In this document: piece after piece, positions 13,265 through 25,302 of the stretch
Numbering within the stretch: position 1 is the stretch's first letter
Layout of the letters: the number at the start of each line of letters is the position of its first letter
Source: Beverwykella pulmonaria
Lineage: Eukaryota; Ascomycota; Dothideomycetes; Pleosporales; Melanommataceae
Assembly: GCA_001599595.1 (NCBI GenBank)
Contig: BCHH01000014.1
Span: 584,355-648,354, forward strand
DNA length: 64,000 nucleotides
Direction of reading: 5' to 3'
Notes under the pieces: generated by a model
Seen by the model: the letters and a program-made list of their open reading frames with translations, nothing else
The model's database searches: none
What the model was told of the DNA's origin: nothing
Translations under genes and position numbers: made by a program

Positions 13265-14502
13265 ATGGCGGACGACAAGCCCCTCCCCTTCGTGTACCAG
13301 TTCGCGGCCGGTGAGTGACCCAATGCCTGCAACATCTGCAAACCGCTGCTTACCAAAGTGCAGGTGCCGTGGCCGGTGTCTCTGAAGTGAGTGCGCTGGG
13401 GTCACGGAGCCCACGTGAGGCCCGAGGATGCTAATGGAGGCTGCGCGCATAGATTCTGCTCATGTGAGAGGCCATTGATCTAGCTGCCCGCGCAATTGCT
13501 GACTGGACAGGTACCCGCTTGATGTAGTCAAGACTCGAGTGTAAGAGCCCCGAAGCGGACCAGGACGGCCCAATTGGCATCATCTAATACCGCGCAGGCA
13601 ACTCCAGACTGGCAAGGCTGTAGGCAATGAGGGCTACAATGGCATGGTGGATTGCTTCAGGAAGATCATCAAGCATGAAGGGTGCGCAGGGACGAAGCTA
13701 TCCCACTACGTCACCAGGCACTGACGCTTCTCCCTAGTTTCTCGAGGCTGTATCGCGGCATCTCAGCGCCTATTCTCATGGAAGCTCCCAAGAGGTGAAC
13801 CCACCTTCGCTTCCTCCCCCTAGACGCTCCTATCCTGACCTCCCCCCCAGAGCAACCAAGTTCGCCGCCAACGACGCCTGGGGCAAATACTACCGGAACC
13901 TCTTCAACGAGCCCAAAATGAACCAGTCCCTCTCCGTGCTCACGGGTGCCACCGCCGGGGCAACCGAGTCCTTCGTCGTTGTCCCCTTCGAGCTGGTCAA
14001 AATCCGACTGCAAGACAAGGCGCAAGCACACCGTTACAACGGGCTGGTCGACTGCTTCACAAAGATCGTCAAGAACGAGGGGCCTCTGACGCTCTACCAG
14101 GGCCTCGAGAGCACAATGTGGCGCCACATTCTCTGGAACGCGGGATACTTTGGCTGCATTTTCCAGGTGCGCGCGCTGATTCCTGCCGCGACGACCAAGA
14201 CCGGCCAAGTCTGGAACGATCTGCTGTCTGGCGCCGTCGGTGGCACCGTAGGAACTATTCTCAACACACCCATGGACGTGGTCAAGTCGCGCATTCAGAA
14301 TTCACCAAAGATCGCAGGAAGCGTCCCCAAGTACAACTGGGCATGGCCTGCGCTCGGCACCGTCATAAAGGAAGAGGGGTTCGGTGCCCTGTACAAGGGT
14401 TTCCTGCCCAAGGTTCTGAGGCTGGGTCCTGGAGGTGGTGTGCTTCTTGTTGTCTTTACTGGCGTGATGGACTTCTTCCGGAAAATTCGCGACGGGGCAT
14501 AG
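13265..14502 (+). CDS. ODC1: Mitochondrial 2-oxodicarboxylate carrier
   Basis: Seven exons (13265-13310, 13364-13386, 13453-13463, 13511-13540, 13598-13681, 13738-13794, 13851-14502) join in phase to 300 residues, the usual length for a mitochondrial carrier. Three repeats carry the carrier signature P-x-[DE]-x-x-[KR]-x-[KR]: PLDVVKTR, PFELVKIRLQ and PMDVVKSRIQ. The first repeat begins VYQFAAGAVAGVSEILLMYP. The sequence agrees with yeast Odc1/Odc2, which exchange 2-oxoadipate and 2-oxoglutarate across the inner membrane for lysine and glutamate metabolism. Six introns are packed into the first 600 bp and leave exons of only 23, 11 and 30 nt; each fits the reading phase and restores a conserved carrier segment. 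The last exon holds more than two thirds of the protein. The gene is divergent from DNA2. Confidence 0.93.
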
Positions 14503-15315
14503 GTGTAGAGGCAGGTTGCGCGCAATGCCGTTCCATCCCTAGCAATTTGTCCATAGAGCTTTTCCGAGCATATAGACTGTATACCTGCTCCTCTACAAGA
14601 GCAAAACAATGTAGAGCAAACCCTCCCAAACAAACACAAACACCTTTCCGAAACTAGAACCCTGTGTCGTGGGTGTGGATCGGAGATGGCATGCCTATAC
14701 CTTTGTAGCACCATTTACTCTTTTGTTCTATGCAGCAGCATCGTGTACATCCCGAGTCGATCTTGTTACAGTAGCCCACCACACATCCTTGAGAGATTCA
14801 CCATCTCAAGACCTTGGACATCATCTTAGTCTAGGTCCAAATGCACTTCATTCGCCTTCATGCCCTCTTCCTGCGTTCATCACGGGAGCACCTCGACGTC
14901 TTTTCCGAGCTGCCTTCACGTTTATTGTTTATGACATGCTACTTCAACTGCAATATGTGCCATGTTCCAGACCTACTGATCGATGGTGCATACCGTGAAT
15001 ACAGTTAAGGTAAGAGGTGCATGGATTCGCATTCAAAAAGTGAGAACATGCATATTTAGCAGTGTTTAGTCCCTTGAAGAGAGTGAAAATTGAGCGCGTT
15101 TTGATCGTTGCCGTCTATCCCCAAAAAACCATCAGCTACGCTACCCTGGATATCAAGGAATCTAATAAAGCCAGCTGTCCGCAAGCATGCTAGGTATACA
15201 TCTCAGTTCTTTCTCCCCAGAGCCGCCTTTAAAGCCTCTGTGTGCACGCCTCTAAGATTCCGCCGCCAATGCATTCCCTCCCCCACTTTCCACCTCCGAC
15301 ACTCCATACACCCAC
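14503..15315. other. Convergent intergenic region
   Basis: 813 bp between the tail ends of the carrier gene (+) and HTS1 (-). It should contain both 3' UTRs and polyadenylation signals. No gene is supported. Confidence 0.5.
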
Positions 15316-17292
15316 TCATGCAACCGTCCGATCCGGCAATTCCGTGTTCTTCCCTCTCGCAAGCCTCTCCTTCAACTCCTGCACCAAATTCGCCTTTTCG
15401 ACCAATACACCATTCTTCTCAGGGTGTCCCTCCTCGAGCCCAAACTCCTTCAGCTTCACCTTGCCCTGCTTCAGCTCATCATCTCCCAAAATAACCGCCC
15501 AGGGTATTCCCCCCTTTTCGGAGACCTGGAACTCCTTCTGCCACTTGGGCTTCGCCTTCCATGTATATTCCGTCTTGATGCCCGCGTCCCAGAGCTGCTT
15601 TGCAGTTTCCATGCGCTCGGGCAGGAGACCCGTGAAGTCTTTTCCGCCGCCGAACGCCATGACGAAGACATCGACTTCGGTTTTGCGGACGACGTGCTCG
15701 GTGTTGCGCGCCTTTGTGATGCTGAAGATGCGGTCGACGCCAAAGGAGATTCCGACGCAGGGGATGGGCTTGCCACTGAACATGCCGACTAGCTCATCGT
15801 ACCGGCCGCCTGCGGCGACGGAGCCGACACCTAACGTTGGGTCGTTGGAACGGTCTTCGTCGGGGTCGTTGCTCTTTTTAGGTTTCTTGTCTTTCTTTGC
15901 GGCGTCAACGCTGGTTATTTTCGGTGCGGACCCTTCGGTTACGACTTCGTAGATGACGCCCGTGTAGTAGTCAAGACCACGGGCGAGGGACATGTCGATG
16001 GAGAGGGAGGGGAGAACGTCGAAGATGTCGAGGTAATTGCATAGGAGGGCCATGTCTTCCAAGCCCTGCTTTGCGGACTCGTTGGCTACCACTTCGGGCT
16101 TTTCCTGGAGTTGGGTTACGATTTCTCGGCCGCCTTTTAGTTGTGCGTATTCCCAAATCTTGTCGGCGATGGCAGGATCGAGGCCTTTTTCGTCGACCAT
16201 TTCGCGTCGGACTTCTTCCCAGGGTGACTAGAAATGTTAGTATTCAAAGCCAAAAGGTTCTGTCGAGTCACTCACCTTATCCAGCTTGTCAACTGCGCTA
16301 CTGATTGTCCGAATCTTTTCTTGCGGCACGCCACAAATCTGAAATATGCCATCCAGGATCTTCCTGTGGTTGATCTTGATGGTGAACTTCCCCTTCCAGC
16401 CTGGAAGACCCTCAAATACTTCTTTGATAACTCTCAGTATCTCCGCGTCAGGCAGCATGGGATCGTACACGCCCGCAATATCGAAATCGCACTGGTAGAA
16501 CTCCCTCATCCGTCCCTTTGTCATTGCCGGCTGATCTCGTCGATATACCTTGGCGATGTGGTAGCGTTTGATGTTTTGGGTGGCATTCTGGGCGAGGAAG
16601 CGTGCGAAGGGGACCGTGAGATCATAGCGTAGGGAGCAGATTTCGCCGCCTTGGTCTGCGAGGTCGTATATGAGTTTGCTGTCTTCGCCATATTTGCCTG
16701 TAAGGGTGTCTCGGAGCTCGAATACGGGTCTACTCTCTGTCAGTGCTGCGACTCGAAGATGGTATGGAGCGGGCTCCATACGTATCGATTGTGACACCAC
16801 CGTGACGCCTGCGAACAAGTTAGCTTCCGAAAACTTCGCACATGTTGTGAAACGGACAGCGACGCACTTGAACACATCGGTGATGGTAGAGAATATCTGT
16901 TCGCGGAGTACGACGTCTTCTCCCTGCCCTGCTACAATCAGCGACCGCTTGACAGCAAAACACGCGTGGACCCTACAATCTCGCGTGCCCTTGGGCGTCT
17001 TCAACTGAAAGTTCCCCTTGCCCTCTTTCTTGCCCTTCTTTCCCTTCCCTTCTTCGCCCATGTCGTCGTCGTAGTCGTCGTCGTAGTCGTGGGTGTCGTG
17101 TGCGCGTCGGTAAGGAGTGGTGGAAAGTTTGCGGTCAAATCTGAGGTGGACCGGCCAAAGGAAAGGTAAAAAAGGCGTGAAATGCCGGGTGGGAGAAAAT
17201 AAAATTCGAGCTTCAGATCGAGGTCGAGAGGATACAAGTGTCCTGAAACGACGTAAGGCGAATTGCAAGGGCAGCACTGGGCGGTGGGGCAT
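15316..17292 (-). CDS. HTS1: Histidyl-tRNA synthetase, probably cytosolic and mitochondrial
   Basis: Five exons, 17292-16977, 16928-16868, 16808-16782, 16729-16276 and 16227-15316, join in phase to 589 residues. The enzyme charges tRNA-His with histidine. Class II features are intact: KTPKGTRDW at the start of the core, motif 2 in [12 protein letters not shown], and the histidine-specific motifs [14 protein letters not shown] and [12 protein letters not shown] Lys/Asp-rich insert separates the two histidine motifs. The C-terminal anticodon-binding domain is complete. The first 77 residues are Arg-rich and hydrophobic with few acids, like a mitochondrial presequence, and a second in-frame ATG at 17061 ([12 protein letters not shown]) would give a cytosolic form, as in yeast HTS1. 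The 27-nt third exon encodes the conserved [17 protein letters not shown] site lies just before the long start. Confidence 0.95.
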
Positions 17293-18028
17293 TGGATGGC
17301 GGGGTGAGTCAAAAAACTATGAGGAACGGCAAAACCTGAACCCGGAATGTACGTCAGCGCATCACGTGCACACCTCCGCGGAGACTCAAACGCACCTAGG
17401 TAATTATCCGAACACCTAAAACAGTCAGTCGATTTCACGTTGATGGCAAACGGTTTAGCTTAGCCCTACACAGGCCTCATACATCGGCCAGAACCTTGTA
17501 ACAAGTCACTCACCAAACAGTCACATCATACAGATAAGCATTATACGCTCCTCAATAACAATGAGGAGCTAATCGTTGCTATTTATCCGCCTGTTCGCGC
17601 GCCGGCCAAAGAATGTGACTACAAGGGGGGTATCATGGACTTTGGAGAACATCCATGTCCAAAAAAAAAAAAAAAGACAAGTAACTCCATCGCTGATGCA
17701 AAAATGCTAAAAGTGCCATTTCCTGTGTGCTGAAATCCCAGATAAGAACACTCCCATCTCCGTTGGCTATACAAAGAGAAGTAAAGAAGATGTCATGTAC
17801 GGATAAAGAAATTACGATTACTGAGAATCAGATACAATTTTTGAGGATCGGCCATCATCTGCCAGGAGAATGACGATCTAATGAGAAACTGGAATCGGAT
17901 TCGGGCAGGGACTTGGTGTAGGACTGATTGATAAAGTGGAGTTCACAGGACTTGTTGGGCGCATGGATCCTGTGAGAGCATGGTTCGCCCACAGTCATTT
18001 TCAGTCTGATGATGACGAAGAGCCCAAA
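17293..18028. other. Intergenic region: HTS1 promoter and sskB 3' end
   Basis: 736 bp between two minus-strand genes. It holds the HTS1 promoter with a Gcn4/CpcA-type site and a 15-nt poly-A run near 17660. No gene is supported. Confidence 0.5.
17305..17311. promoter_or_regulatory. TGAGTCA general-control element upstream of HTS1
   Basis: A perfect Gcn4/CpcA/CPC-1 heptamer (TGAGTCA, read TGACTCA on the other strand) ends 13 bp before the long HTS1 start codon and lies about 245 bp before the internal one. Yeast HTS1 is under general amino-acid control, so the site is plausible. Its position suggests it mainly serves transcripts starting downstream of it, which would make the short form. Confidence 0.5.
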
Positions 18029-21000
18029 CTAAAACATGCCGCTATTGTGTCGGGAAGAGCTAGCACTTCCTGGACCTGACGAAGCCGTGTCGCTACTAGG
18101 CGTTTGAGGTTCGAGGGATAATTGTGCCCGTAATGTCATAATCCAGTCATGCTGAAGCAGTTCCACGGCGGAAGCCCGTTTCCAAGGGTCGCGCTCAAAG
18201 CACTTGTTCAAAAAATCGATGCCTTGCTCGCTGAGTTGGTCCTTGGACGGGAGCTGAGGAGGATTCCCTTGGGCAATGTTGTACATAATCGCCCATTCGT
18301 TGTCCAAACTGGCCCAGGGACGACGCCCGGTGGCCATCTCGAGGATGACACACCCAAGGGACCAGATATCGACCGCGCCGTGGCGGCCCAAGTCAGACCC
18401 TCGAATCACTTCAGGCGACATGTACATGGGCGTGCCCGTCATCGACCCCTGACGGCCTTCGCGAGTGGCGGCATGTTCTGCAGCTAACGTTCTTCCTCCT
18501 CGTTTTGCGATGACTTTGGCAGCACCAAAATCAACAAATTTGATCACGCCATTGTGGTCGAGCAGAATATCTGCAATGCGTTAGTGTATCACCATTACGT
18601 CAGGTAGGAACCAACTTACTCTCAGGTTTGATGTCACGGTGAACAACCGAGGCTTCGTGCAGGTAGGCAAGTCCTTCTAACAGTTGCAAAGCATACACCA
18701 TGATCACCGTCTCGTCCTCAATCCGTCCATGCTCGAGCAGCCCTGCCAGTGAACCACCAGAGCAGTATTCCATGAAGATGTACACCTTGTCTCGGTGGGG
18801 CTCGATACCATAGTATGAGACAATATTTGGATGGTCTAGGACTTGCAATACTCCCATTTCATCCCGGATTTGGGCTACAATGGTGGGGATGAGCTGAGGA
18901 TCCTGGAGGCGAATTTCCTTTACGGCCATTAGGTGTCCCGAGTCTAGGTTCATGGCGGCATAAACCGATCCAAATGTGCCGCCGCCGACAAACTGCCCTT
19001 GTTGCCAGCGCAGAGTAACATTCGTGGCAGAGGAAGATAAATAAGTGAGTGCCCGATCAGCTTCATTGGAGTCCTCCAAAACTCGGCCGAGGGCCTGGCG
19101 TTCGGCCTCTTTTTCCTTCCTGATCTGATCGATTTCTTCGAGCTGCTGCATCCATTGGATTCGAGTGAGGTGGATAGACTCCTCGTCGTCTTTGAGGTTT
19201 TGAGAATCAACCATGCTTTTCCCCACTATAGCATTGAGACGCTGTCTCTCAGCTTGAGCGGCAATGGTAGATCGTGCTCCCATAATATCGAAATGAGAAA
19301 TAAGCAGTGACATGCAGCCAGCGACTTTCAACCTCAAATTCGAATATTCCTCGTCGCTGATAGACAGGATGTTCTGCCCGCGGGTCATCATCATGGCAAA
19401 TTCCAATGCCACGACAGCCCAGCGGAACGTCTTGCGGTCCGATGCTACGCAGTCGTCGCAGATGAAGCTAACCCAGTCCAGGGCCAACCTCGTTAACTTG
19501 ATGTTGTTCATGGCGCGTCGATTGTAGTCCATGTAAAGAAGTGAGCGCTGTCCAAACTCGGTCGCAAAGGCGAAGCAGGTCTGAATGAGATCCTGGCATT
19601 CAAGTCCCGCAGTCTGCTTCCTAACAATTTCAACACTATCCATGATCGTGTTGGACAGCTTGTACGCAGTCTTCTTAATCTTCTGCAGCTCTTGGTTGAC
19701 ACGGGGTAGATTGGCTCTCTGATCGATCAACTTGTTCAGATCCGTGCCAAGGGCCTGCAGGAAGGATGCATTGGCGTTGGCGAGTCGCTGCTGAGAGCCA
19801 TCAGCAACTAATCGCAATCTCCCTTGTTTGAGATCGAGATGGGGTTCTCGAATGTCTGCAGTCATTCGCTTTCCTGACCAAAACAGTGGCTCTTCTGGTT
19901 TGAGAATGAGGGCATACGGATTAGAAGGATCGTCCGGATTCTCTTCCGCGTGATAACATGTAGTCAAGAGGGATTGGATGTCGTTTGGTCGATCTTGCAT
20001 GGCGGGCGACGCTAGGATGTATATGCCCTTATTTTCTTCGCCGGAAGTTTCGACGAGGAAATGGCCGGTCTGAATCAATGCCTCATAGAGATCATTGAGT
20101 TGCTCCTGGTCCAGGTCAATGTGATTAATGTTGTATTCGGTGCAGTTCTCGAAACGCTGAGTAAGAATCCTTGAAAACCGGAACAACTTCCGTTGCCGAA
20201 CACGCACGGAATCCAGGATTTGCTTGTATCTTTTCTCCATCTCAGAGCCTGTTACTTCATCCGGGCGTCTTTGTAGCTCCTTGTCGAAGTGGGCCGTCAA
20301 GCGTGAAAGGGACTTGGAGGTCAGGGAACTTGGAGGAGATTAGCAAAGGTAAGAACAGGGAAGCTAAATACATACCTGAATTGTTCCGCTACCTCCACAT
20401 CGCCACCCTCTAGCTGTCGACCAAGTCTGTTGCAAAACTCCCACTCCTGTTCAAGAATTTCGGCCTCTTTGAACGTGTTCTTATTGGCAGACAACTTCCA
20501 ATTCAACATTTTAAAGTAAAACTTCAGGGCCTCTAAAACGACCAGATCAAAGTTCTCTTCAATGCACGGAGGAAGGTCCCAACCCGCTTCTGTTCGCGAG
20601 ATGACAATGTAGCTTTCTTTGATCTTGCCTGCAAGGGTGAGGAGTATTTGGAACTGCGTGATCATCTGCTCTGCCATCATGATGCCTTGTTGTGCCGGAT
20701 CTTTGATCTTCTTGGCATATGAGAGTCGCATGCGTATGATTTCTTGAAGTAAACGAGAAGGAAAGTTGATCAAAGTTAGGAGCTCTTCGATGTATGGCGG
20801 GAGATGGCGGTCCGCAAAGCCCTCTGCGTTGGCAATGAGGGTAGCCTTTGCCTTGTTGATGACCTTCTCCAGCGCAACCAGCAGACTCGTCTCTCCCTGA
20901 AGGGACTTGAGTCCATCTTCTTTGAGGATCCGATCGATGAAGGAGGAATGGTCGGTGAGATGGTGGTCGTTTGGCGACTGTGCCCGAGCTTTAGAAAAGT

Positions 21001-22252
21001 CGAGCTCATCGTTGCCGACCCAGTTTTTTAAAATGGACATTTCGGTGTTGATGAGTTCGGTAGTGTTGTGCCAAGCGAAAACAGCATCACAGCTGTCCTT
21101 GTACGCCTGGGAGGCGGCCCTGGGATACGCTGCCTCTAGCGCCTGTCTCGTAGGATAGAGGCCTTCGATCTTCTCAATCATCTTGACAATCTCCTCCACT
21201 TGGGCCGCTGCCGTTTGCCCTGCTTCTGCGGCACCTTGCACCTCGAATGCGATTATGCTTTCCAGCTGTGTCTTGATCTGCGCACGTCCGTCGTCGACAA
21301 CTCGCCGCTGTGCGTGAAGCGACCTCCCGCACACCTTAGCCCGGATGCCCATCCATATCTCAGCCTTCATGCTATTATCACCCTGCTGTTCGGCGCTGCC
21401 AATCAGCCTCTTCTTCTCCTGCTTGACCACATCTCCCGTCAGCACATTGGCGAGCATCGAATGCCATTCCAGCCTTTCGCGGTTTGCCGGTATCTTGAGC
21501 TCCTCGACGGAGGGCTGCATATCGTCGTTGCCATAGTACAATAGTGTCTCCTGGTCGTATGGGTCATTGTCGACGTACTCGGCGGTCGAGGGGGACTCGT
21601 CGTCGGATTCTGATTCGGTGCTGTAACCTAAGCTGGGGGTCCGCATGTCAAAAAAATCATCCTGCTCGTTTTCCTGCCTGATTCTTTGCACGTAAGCCTT
21701 CTCTTGCGCGCGATACTCGGCGTTTGGGTTGCGGCGGACGCGGGTCGTGGAGGAGTTGCGGTGGCGGCTTGGCGTGGTGTTGAGAGAAAACTGCTGCGGG
21801 CGACGGGCGGGTGCGTATGCGTTGGAGGGTGTTCTGACTGCACCCGGGCGGCCTGCTCGTGAAGAGGTCATGCCGTTTGTTTGGATGGGTGGAGGGTTAT
21901 CGGAAGACCCAGCGCCGGGTCCCGCAACGCTGCCCATGCCGCGCGAACGAGGCTGCTGAGCGGTGTTCCAGTTGTAACCTCCGCCAACGCTCAACGGGTG
22001 CACGTCGTCAATCGGGGTCGTGGAGACGGGCGGAGCGAACTGATAGTGGTTTTCCTCGCTCTCATCGTACGAATGGCTCAGCGGCGTGTCGTGGTCTGAA
22101 TCGACCGATGAGCCTGAACCGGAAGAGTGCATGGGTGGCTCGGCGTTGATCACAGCGGGCCTGCTCATGTCAGCGCTTGAGTGCCCTGGAAGCAGAACGT
22201 TGTCGTGCACGCCACGGAAGCGCACCCCTCGAGAGTTGGGATTCTCGCTCAT
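18029..22252 (-). CDS. sskB: MAP kinase kinase kinase of the HOG/SakA osmostress pathway (SskB/Ssk2/Wis4 type)
   Basis: Three exons, 22252-20376, 20328-18620 and 18570-18029, join in phase to 1375 residues, close to SskB and Wis4 lengths. The kinase activates the MAPKK Pbs2/PbsB upstream of Hog1/SakA. Residues 1-270 are Ser/Pro-rich and disordered; residues about 280-1060 form the long regulatory region typical of the Ssk2/MEKK4 group. The kinase domain runs from about 1070 to 1345: glycine loop GGGTFGSVY at 1074, catalytic Lys1096 in AVKEI, HRDIKPEN with Asp1191, FVDFG, and GTPMYMSPEVI in the activation segment. The second intron interrupts the HRDIKPE-N codon. An upstream in-frame ATG at 22330 would add 26 residues; I prefer 22252 (MSENPNSRG), but the sequence does not decide. 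All catalytic residues are present. Confidence 0.93.
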
Positions 22253-24678
22253 ACTTGTAGCTGGACAGTGGACAGAGTGGAGCTGCGCCTGGTCTTCGCC
22301 GTGTGGAGGAAAGATCAGCGTTCCTAGCATTCAGCTCGACTTGACGTCTATAGCGGCACGACGGGAGAGAGTCGAGTATGGAGTAGTGAACAAAGGCCTG
22401 CGACGATGCTGGTTGCAGGGTATCAATTCATGCGCACGCAGTTGCGCGCTATCCAAGTACCTTCTGCCCTCTACTTTCTCGCCTATGCCTTGCGCCAACG
22501 GGTTTTTGATTGTGAGCTTGGCCGCCGATCGCAGTTGTTTCGCCACACTGCCCAGGTCGGAAGTGGGCCACCTCCGTCGCTAACGCATCTAGGCAACGTT
22601 CCAGGCGAGCCAAGCATTGCACTCAACACCATGCGCTTAGACGGCCTCGCCCCGGTCCACTCCTCCATTGTCTGCGCACAGCGTCGGCGTCAGCAGCGCC
22701 TGTTTATGTCTTGGCCGAAAACAGGTTTCTAGAATGGGCTATCTTTCGGGATACTTGCTTCCCTTAATGTCTGTCTTACGATCCATCAAAAGCAAGCTAA
22801 GGAGTACACTAGGGCCCCGTAGCTCACTTGCAGAGACCTTCGGTAGCAATGGCATCGAAAGCAGCAAAGCTCCGAGGCTTCCCGCTCTACATTCTCATAC
22901 GGTGAGGAAGATGAGGGTTGATGCGGAAAACTTCGGCAGTTTGTAAAGTCCTCCTGCGCGAGTTGCCAGCAGGGCTAAGTTGGATTATTACAATCATTTT
23001 CTCAAAGTTCCTTGACCGTCTACGAGTTTCTCAATAATTATGAAGTACATTCCCCGAGGTCGAATTTGAGAAATGACGGCGTTTAGTGTGCTTCGTACAA
23101 CGCGGGATCTCCACGACCAGCCCTAGCGACGACCAGGGCCCGCCTTCAAGAACGCCAATTAATCGCTAGCTTAGACGCAGACATCAGCACCATCGGCATC
23201 ATCGAAGTCCTCACGTGTTCATCACCAAAGCCCTGCCCGTTACCCACTCAAGACACCATGCCAGGACCTGCAGTCTGCTTCTACCACTCTACCATTCTAC
23301 CTCCATTACCCAAAATGTGCATCTGGGCGAGCGAACCGCTTGCCTATCCTCCCAATATCGCACGGTACTCCATTAGCTTCTCACTAACTCACTCTTGCTA
23401 CACACGAACTACTATTTCCACCAGCAGTCTTACCTGGCGTGAGGTGCGCCATAGAGAAACTAAGCACAGACGCAAAATGAGGAGCACAGGTCCAAGAAGC
23501 GCGTGACATGGTAAATGCAAACACAGGAGCAACAGCTCCCTGAATAGAAGCGAACATATCCATGCAGACATATATCTGATCAGCCCATCGATAGGCAAAA
23601 ATGGTCGATGCATTGGCGAGGATGCGTCTCGTGGGCAAGGCTGAGGTCTACTAGAGGGAAGTGGACGGTACTGTATATCTATTTATGATGACTTGACTGA
23701 CGGATAAACAGTAGTCCTGTGTATTAAGCTTCGCATGCTAGCTCTTCGCCACCGTTTCCAGGCTGCCTGTGTGTTCTTCGCACAATGTCTACCCCTCGCA
23801 TATACTGATACACCAAGGTCTGTAGATAGTTTACCTGCATCCAAAATCGGCATCCCGCGAACAAGAATCCAGTTCCTATATAATCCTAGATAAAGTATAA
23901 CGTCTTACTCCACAGCATCTTGACGGTCAGACAGTGCCAATAGCATTGATATTGCGAGGCAGTACCAGTGTGCATACAAGTGTTACAATGAATATTTCGT
24001 AAGCCTAGGATGCTAGTACATACCATAGATTCGGAAGGGTGAAGTATAACAGCACCTTGTGTTGTGGGTTTTAAGTCAAAGTGTCCGAGGACCGTCAAAA
24101 GACAGGTTAACGCAAAGTCTCGATGAACCGTTCCCAAGATGAGAATATAAAAAGTATGCTCAGGAAGTTTGAGCAGTCGATGCCTGAGACGTGGATGAAT
24201 GGAACATTTTGGATCTGGGAGGAGAAATGGAAGAAAAGGTGGACCGAAGACAGGCCACGGCTGGTGGCACTTGCTTGACTTGATGAGCAAGTCACCGTTG
24301 ACGGTAGGCACCGGCAGCCCGAATCCAAATCATATATTCTGACTAGAGCAATGAAGTAGTTGTGGGAGTTCAATAAACGAACAGACGAGAATGGAGCAAA
24401 ACGGGTGCACTATTATCTTTAAAACTCACCAGTCTTAGCTATGACCCTTGTTGGGTAGTCGACAGGAGGAAAGCCCAAAAACAATCGGAGAGCTAATCAG
24501 AGAGCCAATTGTTGGAATGCTTCGGACAAAACAGTGCAATAACTGACATAAATGCCCACCAGGCTAGCAAGTATAAGGAAAATGTGTCTCTCAGAGTGCT
24601 GGATGTTCATCACGCTAGATGCAACCTCTTCCCGAAAATTTTCGTCACCCACAACTGCATTGGGTTCCGAGCCCACGC
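22253..24678. other. Intergenic region, sskB promoter side
   Basis: About 2.4 kb upstream of sskB and downstream of the 2EXR-like gene. It has scattered frames under 145 codons, mostly lacking ATG starts and family features. It probably contains the sskB promoter and leader. No gene is supported. Confidence 0.4.
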
Positions 24679-25302
24679 TTACTTATTAAGCTCGCTCACA
24701 TACATTTTTATGTTCTTCCTCAGCTCTTCGTCCAAGTCTTTAATCGTGGTGACCTCGCCAGCCTCAAATCGTGTTCTGCCCTTGAGCATTTGCAACGGCT
24801 CAAGCAAATCTTTTTTCAGTTCCCAAGCCGTGTGAGGTGACACATCTCTCAGCGATATAATGACAAGGTCTAGACTATGGCCTTCATCCTGCAGCAGCTC
24901 GACTTGTTCGCGCAGCCATCCGTTCAACCACCACGGCCAGGTCGCAGGATCGGCAATGTCTCGCACATACGTTAGATCCCACATCAACATCAGTTCGATC
25001 TTCTTGGCCTGTCGAATGGCCGTGAGAGCGCCGGTGCTTATATCTTCGCGTTTGATGCGTGAGCTGCCGAGAGCGAGAAGTCGGAAAGTGACTCGGTTGT
25101 AGTAGTATGTACTGAGTTCGTCATGTATTTTCTGGCACGTGAGGAAGAGCTGACGGGGAGGCGCGCCATGGCTGATTGCGGTGATGGGCGATCTAGAGAA
25201 AGGGTAGCATACAGCCTCCTTCAGACTGAGAAAGTCGTAGATGTTGTAACGGAGCTCAGTCGGGAGACGGAGGAACCTGCCTGGGGGGGCAGGAGTCGGC
25301 AT
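24679..25302 (-). CDS. F-box/2EXR-like domain protein of unknown function
   Basis: Single-exon frame of 207 residues starting at an ATG. Residues 8-23 (GRFLRLPTELRYNIYD) have the LPxElRxxIYxxL pattern that opens many small fungal F-box-like and 2EXR proteins. The rest includes a Cys-Gln-Lys-Ile-His segment (LFLTCQKIHDELSTYYY) that is also typical of this group and usually forms the next helix. A predicted helix with alternating acidic and basic residues ends the protein. Such proteins are numerous and lineage-variable in filamentous ascomycetes, and no individual function can be assigned. It is divergent from SLD3, with 483 bp between the start codons. Confidence 0.75.
   Translation of the reverse strand: MPTPAPPGRFLRLPTELRYNIYDFLSLKEAVCYPFSRSPITAISHGAPPRQLFLTCQKIHDELSTYYYNRVTFRLLALGSSRIKREDISTGALTAIRQAKKIELMLMWDLTYVRDIADPATWPWWLNGWLREQVELLQDEGHSLDLVIISLRDVSPHTAWELKKDLLEPLQMLKGRTRFEAGEVTTIKDLDEELRKNIKMYVSELNK

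Noticed and set aside
23384..23638. 84-codon minus-strand frame
   Set aside because: It starts at TTG and has no family features or splice support.
23886..24311. 141-codon minus-strand frame
   Set aside because: It begins at GTG rather than ATG, lacks domain features and sits in AT-rich non-coding sequence.
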